From NCBI GenBank assembly GCA_016926135.1, contig JAFGPH010000422.1, forward strand, positions 1 through 9,276: a DNA stretch of 9,276 bases, written 5' to 3'. The notes beneath the pieces were generated by a model, which worked only from the letters and a program-made list of their open reading frames with translations, had not been told where the DNA came from and searched no databases. The first letter of the stretch is position 1, and every line of letters begins with the position of its first letter. Positions 7,179 through 9,276 of this stretch are shown piece after piece. This DNA comes from Deltaproteobacteria bacterium. GTDB lineage: Bacteria > Desulfobacterota > DSM-4660 > Desulfatiglandales > HGW-15. The position numbers and the translations under genes are program-made.

Positions 7179-8531
7179 TCAGTTCTCGCCCATGGCCCTC
7201 AGCAGCCTTGCCTTCGCCAGCCGGTGGTCAATGAGGGCACTGTAGTAATTCCTTCTGGCCTGGGTCAGAAGACTCTCGGCGTCCAGAACCTCGGTCATGG
7301 TCGTCACCTGAGCCTTGTAACGCTCCTCATTGACCCTCAGATTCTCCTCGGCCTGCTCGACGGCCTTTTTGGTGGGGGGAATGTTCTTTTCGGCCTGATC
7401 GAGTTCCAGGGCGGCCTCCTTGAGTTCCAGACCGATATTCTCCACGAGACTGGCCCTCGTCTGGATCAGCTGCCGCTTGAGGCTCTCCTTTTCCCGGACT
7501 GCGCTGTTTGTCTTGCCCCACTCCCAGAAAGTCCAGGAAAGCACCGCCATGGCCTGCCACCGGCTGTCATCATGAAACTCACTCCCGGAGACGTCGTACT
7601 CGTCCCCCTCCTTGATGTAGTCGTATGTCAAGGCCACCTCCGGGTAGTACTTGCTCCTCGCCAGGCGTATCTGCTGGTCCGCCTGAAGCAGACTGAGGTC
7701 TACCACGTTGACCTCCGGCCGATGCTTGAGGGCCTTGTCCATGGACTCTTCGAAGTCCACACGCTCCGGCCTGAACGCCAGATTCTTCTCCACCTCCACC
7801 TCCACAGGGAGATTCACCGGTCTGGCCAGAACGTTGTTGAAGGCGGACCTGGCGAGCTTGGCCGCGTTCTGGGCCTTCACCAGGTTCTGCCGTGAATTTG
7901 CGATCTCCACCTCGGCCTTGAGCAGATCATTGATGGGAATAATCCCCACATCGTAGAAATTCTTGGCCACTTCGAGATGAGATTCGCGTGATTCCACTTC
8001 CCTCTGAACGACCTCAACCGCAATGTCCGCCGTCAGTATATTGAAATAGGCCTCCTTGACCTTCAGAATGATGTCCAATTTTTCCAGTTCAAGCTCCATT
8101 TCCGATCGGTCCACACCCAGTTTGGCCAGTTCGTACGTGCTCAGAAGGGCGAACCCCGTGAAAAGGGGTTGGCGGATGGAGGACCTCCACTGGTAGTTGT
8201 CCCTTGTATTCAATGGCCTGGCCGGAATGAAAAGAGCGCCCCCCAATGACACAGGGTCGCTCATCTCCACCTCATCCCTCCTCGTGTAGCCATAGCTGGT
8301 GCTGAGCTTGGGAAAGAAATCCGCTTTCGCCTGTTCTTTCACATACCTGGCCTCATCTATTTTCTCCTTCTTCGTCTTGACACCCCAGTTGTTCTCCAAT
8401 GCCTCCAGAATACTCCTCTCCAGTGTGTAGTAGTTGTCCTTCTCCTCCCCATACACATCGGCCTCGAAAGATGGGCAAGCCAGAATGAATAGAATGAACG
8501 TCATGGACGTGATCAAGCGGAGCCCTATCAT
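7179..8531 (-). CDS. TolC-family outer membrane efflux protein
   Basis: The 450-residue protein has a signal peptide (about 1-24) and two copies of the outer-membrane efflux protein repeat (about 33-235 and 255-447). Each repeat holds long helices and a beta-strand pair, near 113-127 (RQPLFTGF) and 325-345 (LSWTFWEWGK). RYKAQVTTMTEVLDAE (404-419) near the end is typical of the family. It would form a trimeric channel through the outer membrane and periplasm. FILAC at 15-19 is a near lipobox (Leu at -2 is off consensus), so lipidation at Cys19 is possible but uncertain. The ATG has a clear ribosome site GGGGGA at 8538-8543. The promoter at 8583-8612 makes it first in its operon. No adaptor (MFP) or RND/MFS pump gene is present, so the inner-membrane partner is unknown. 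The next gene, 27 bases on, is ftsE. Confidence 0.95.
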   Translation of the reverse strand: MIGLRLITSMTFILFILACPSFEADVYGEEKDNYYTLERSILEALENNWGVKTKKEKIDEARYVKEQAKADFFPKLSTSYGYTRRDEVEMSDPVSLGGALFIPARPLNTRDNYQWRSSIRQPLFTGFALLSTYELAKLGVDRSEMELELEKLDIILKVKEAYFNILTADIAVEVVQREVESRESHLEVAKNFYDVGIIPINDLLKAEVEIANSRQNLVKAQNAAKLARSAFNNVLARPVNLPVEVEVEKNLAFRPERVDFEESMDKALKHRPEVNVVDLSLLQADQQIRLARSKYYPEVALTYDYIKEGDEYDVSGSEFHDDSRWQAMAVLSWTFWEWGKTNSAVREKESLKRQLIQTRASLVENIGLELKEAALELDQAEKNIPPTKKAVEQAEENLRVNEERYKAQVTTMTEVLDAESLLTQARRNYYSALIDHRLAKARLLRAMGEN

Positions 8532-8561
8532 CTTGAATCCCCCACACCTTATGATCTCTTC

Positions 8562-8575
8562 GTCCTTCCGAGGAC
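8562..8575 (-). promoter_or_regulatory. 5'-UTR hairpin of the tolC-ftsEX transcript
   Basis: The minus strand reads GTCCT-CGGA-AGGAC, a perfect 5-bp stem with a 4-base loop. It would lie at or next to the 5' end if transcription starts about seven bases after the proposed -10. Such a stem could protect mRNA ends. No T-run follows, so it is not a terminator. Confidence 0.45.
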
Positions 8576-8582
8576 ACGCCTA

Positions 8583-8612
8583 ATCATTAAAATAGGGTGC
8601 AAGATATGTCAA
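8583..8612 (-). promoter_or_regulatory. Promoter of the tolC-ftsEX-envC operon
   Basis: A perfect -35 TTGACA lies at 8607-8612 on the minus strand. With an 18-base spacer the -10 is AATGAT (8583-8588, four of six consensus bases). Transcription would start near 8576, giving a 5' UTR of about 45 bases before the TolC-family ATG. The -35 is strong and the -10 only fair. Confidence 0.6.
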
Positions 8613-8748
8613 ATGTATTTGGGGATTTCCTGAGATTACCAACATGGAAGAATAACGTGGGAGTTGAAAAGAAAGGGGGCATGAAGGCGGGCGGCAGTGC
8701 AGGGTGGAATTCCCGAGCGAAGACATCCGAAGCGACCCCTGGTCTGCA

Positions 8749-9075
8749 TCAACAGACGTCGCGCTCCAGTGTGTCCGGTTCTTCGTGGCCCAGCAGAATC
8801 ATCCTCTCTCTGGCCGCCTTCTTCCGTTTCTGCTCCCATCCTTGCCATTGCGTTCTGAGGCGTTCGACCTCCGTCTCCAACGCCGCCAGTTCTTCGTCGG
8901 CCTTGTCGTCCGCTCTATTACGGAGGGACTCCATCCTACTCTTCAGCACCTTCGCCTCGTTCCGGATTTTCCTCATGGCGTTCAGGGCAACGACCTCCTC
9001 CTCCATGGGCACTTCAACGCCTTTGCAGCCGCTCCTACAGGAATCCGCTTCGTTATGTATGGTGATCACACTCAT
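8749..9075 (-). CDS. Small coiled-coil protein of unknown function
   Basis: I do not recognise this 108-residue protein. The first 20 residues contain Cys13 and Cys17 (CRSGC), and the last residue is Cys108. Residues about 24-98 are charged and helical with heptad spacing (for example DEELAALETEVERLRTQW at 60-77), predicting a coiled coil. There is no signal peptide or membrane segment, so it is probably cytoplasmic. The gene is supported by a strong ribosome site (AGGAAGGAG at 9078-9086), an ATG start and a good promoter 67 bases upstream. An internal ATG at 9004-9006 has no ribosome site. The 217-base gap with a new promoter separates it from the tolC-family gene, so shared function with that operon is not shown. 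Confidence 0.72.
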   Translation of the reverse strand: MSVITIHNEADSCRSGCKGVEVPMEEEVVALNAMRKIRNEAKVLKSRMESLRNRADDKADEELAALETEVERLRTQWQGWEQKRKKAARERMILLGHEEPDTLERDVC

Positions 9076-9141
9076 GACTCCTTCCTGTGTAAAAGGCTTT
9101 TCTTGTTCGCACTTCTGTCATACCATCCCTTCTCTAAACCT

Positions 9142-9169
9142 ACAATAGGCACCGGTCCGGGATTGTCAA
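9142..9169 (-). promoter_or_regulatory. Promoter of the small coiled-coil gene
   Basis: The minus strand has a perfect -35 TTGACA (9164-9169), a 16-base spacer and a -10 TATTGT (9142-9147, four of six consensus bases). Transcription should start near 9135, leaving a 5' UTR of about 60 bases before the ATG at 9075. Confidence 0.65.
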
Positions 9170-9276
9170 TGTCTGAAGGACCCGATGTGGCTAAGAATCC
9201 GACTCGCGACGGGAGACCCGCCCCGGAATGCCCCAATGCCACCGTCAACTTTCTGCTCTTCCACCAAAGCCAATCG
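9170..9276. other. Right edge: open reading frames on both strands, gene undecided
   Basis: The last 107 bases are open in several frames. On the minus strand one frame runs from the edge to a TGA at 9166-9168, ending SHIGSFRH, with G-rich first codon positions as in coding DNA. A second minus frame runs from the edge to a TGA at 9072-9074 that overlaps the coiled-coil ATG as ATGA. On the plus strand an ATG at 9169-9171 (MSEGPDVAKNPT) stays open to the edge. None shows a domain, and the window is too short to choose. Confidence 0.35.

Larger units (their letters stand above)
8532..8748 (-). other. Intergenic region ahead of the tolC-ftsEX operon
   Basis: The 217 bases hold no convincing gene. 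Minus-strand contents: no clear Rho-independent terminator after the coiled-coil gene (C-rich CCGCCCGCC near 8685-8695 and a T-rich run follow, but no matching stem arm), a promoter (8583-8612), a small 5'-UTR hairpin (8562-8575) and the ribosome site of the TolC-family gene. Confidence 0.6.

Noticed and set aside
6393..7895. A 500-residue plus-strand open frame
   Set aside because: It is antisense to ftsX, ftsE and the TolC-family gene, which have full catalytic or structural motifs. Its protein has no recognisable domain.
8680..8700. C-rich run as a Rho-independent terminator after the coiled-coil gene
   Set aside because: No complementary G-rich arm lies close enough on the minus strand to form a stem.
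8597..9148. A 183-residue Ser-rich plus-strand frame
   Set aside because: It is the mirror of the coiled-coil gene, which has its own promoter and ribosome site on the minus strand. Ser/Leu richness is typical of an antisense shadow.
9210..9220. Short hairpin CGGG-AGA-CCCG as a terminator
   Set aside because: The stem is only four pairs and no T-run follows on either strand.

Overview
The window carries the 5' end of a 16S rRNA gene and a tightly packed set of cell-envelope genes, all on the minus strand. The 16S fragment reads like a Deltaproteobacterium (Desulfobacterota), perhaps near Syntrophobacterales. That placement comes from remembered family patterns in the V1-V2 region and from the gene order, not from a search. 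The envelope genes (outer-membrane TolC-type channel, periplasmic EnvC-type factor) confirm a two-membrane bacterium, and GC content looks moderately high.

Layout in the direction of transcription, right to left. (a) 9076-9276: a promoter with a consensus -35 (9142-9169) and an undecided coding fragment running off the edge. (b) 8749-9075: a small cytoplasmic coiled-coil protein of unknown function. (c) 8532-8748: an intergenic region with a second promoter and a short 5'-UTR hairpin. (d) 7179-8531: a TolC-family outer-membrane efflux protein. (e) 5597-7151: ftsE and ftsX. (f) 4410-5564: an EnvC-like coiled-coil protein with a degenerate LytM domain. (g) 2989-4323: a CtpA-type S41 processing protease. 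(h) 1700-2935: a membrane-anchored divergent polysaccharide deacetylase (YibQ family). (i) 549-1700: a DegT/DnrJ/EryC1 sugar aminotransferase. (j) 341-540: tandem rRNA promoters, boxA and the 16S leader. (k) 1-340: the 16S 5' end.

Genes from tolC to the aminotransferase are spaced from a 1-base overlap to about 86 bases, so they can form one transcription unit. The central theme is peptidoglycan remodelling at division. FtsE/FtsX is an ABC-type signalling complex, and EnvC is its known periplasmic partner that activates cell-wall amidases. CtpA-type proteases in other bacteria control cell-wall hydrolases, and YibQ is encoded next to EnvC in E. coli as well. The TolC-family gene just ahead of ftsE is the less expected member. 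The aminotransferase ends about 35 bases before the first rRNA -35 box, with no terminator visible.

No mobile element, CRISPR array, tRNA gene or phage gene was seen. I do not see a wholly new system. The best lead is the TolC-FtsEX-EnvC-CtpA-YibQ gene cluster.
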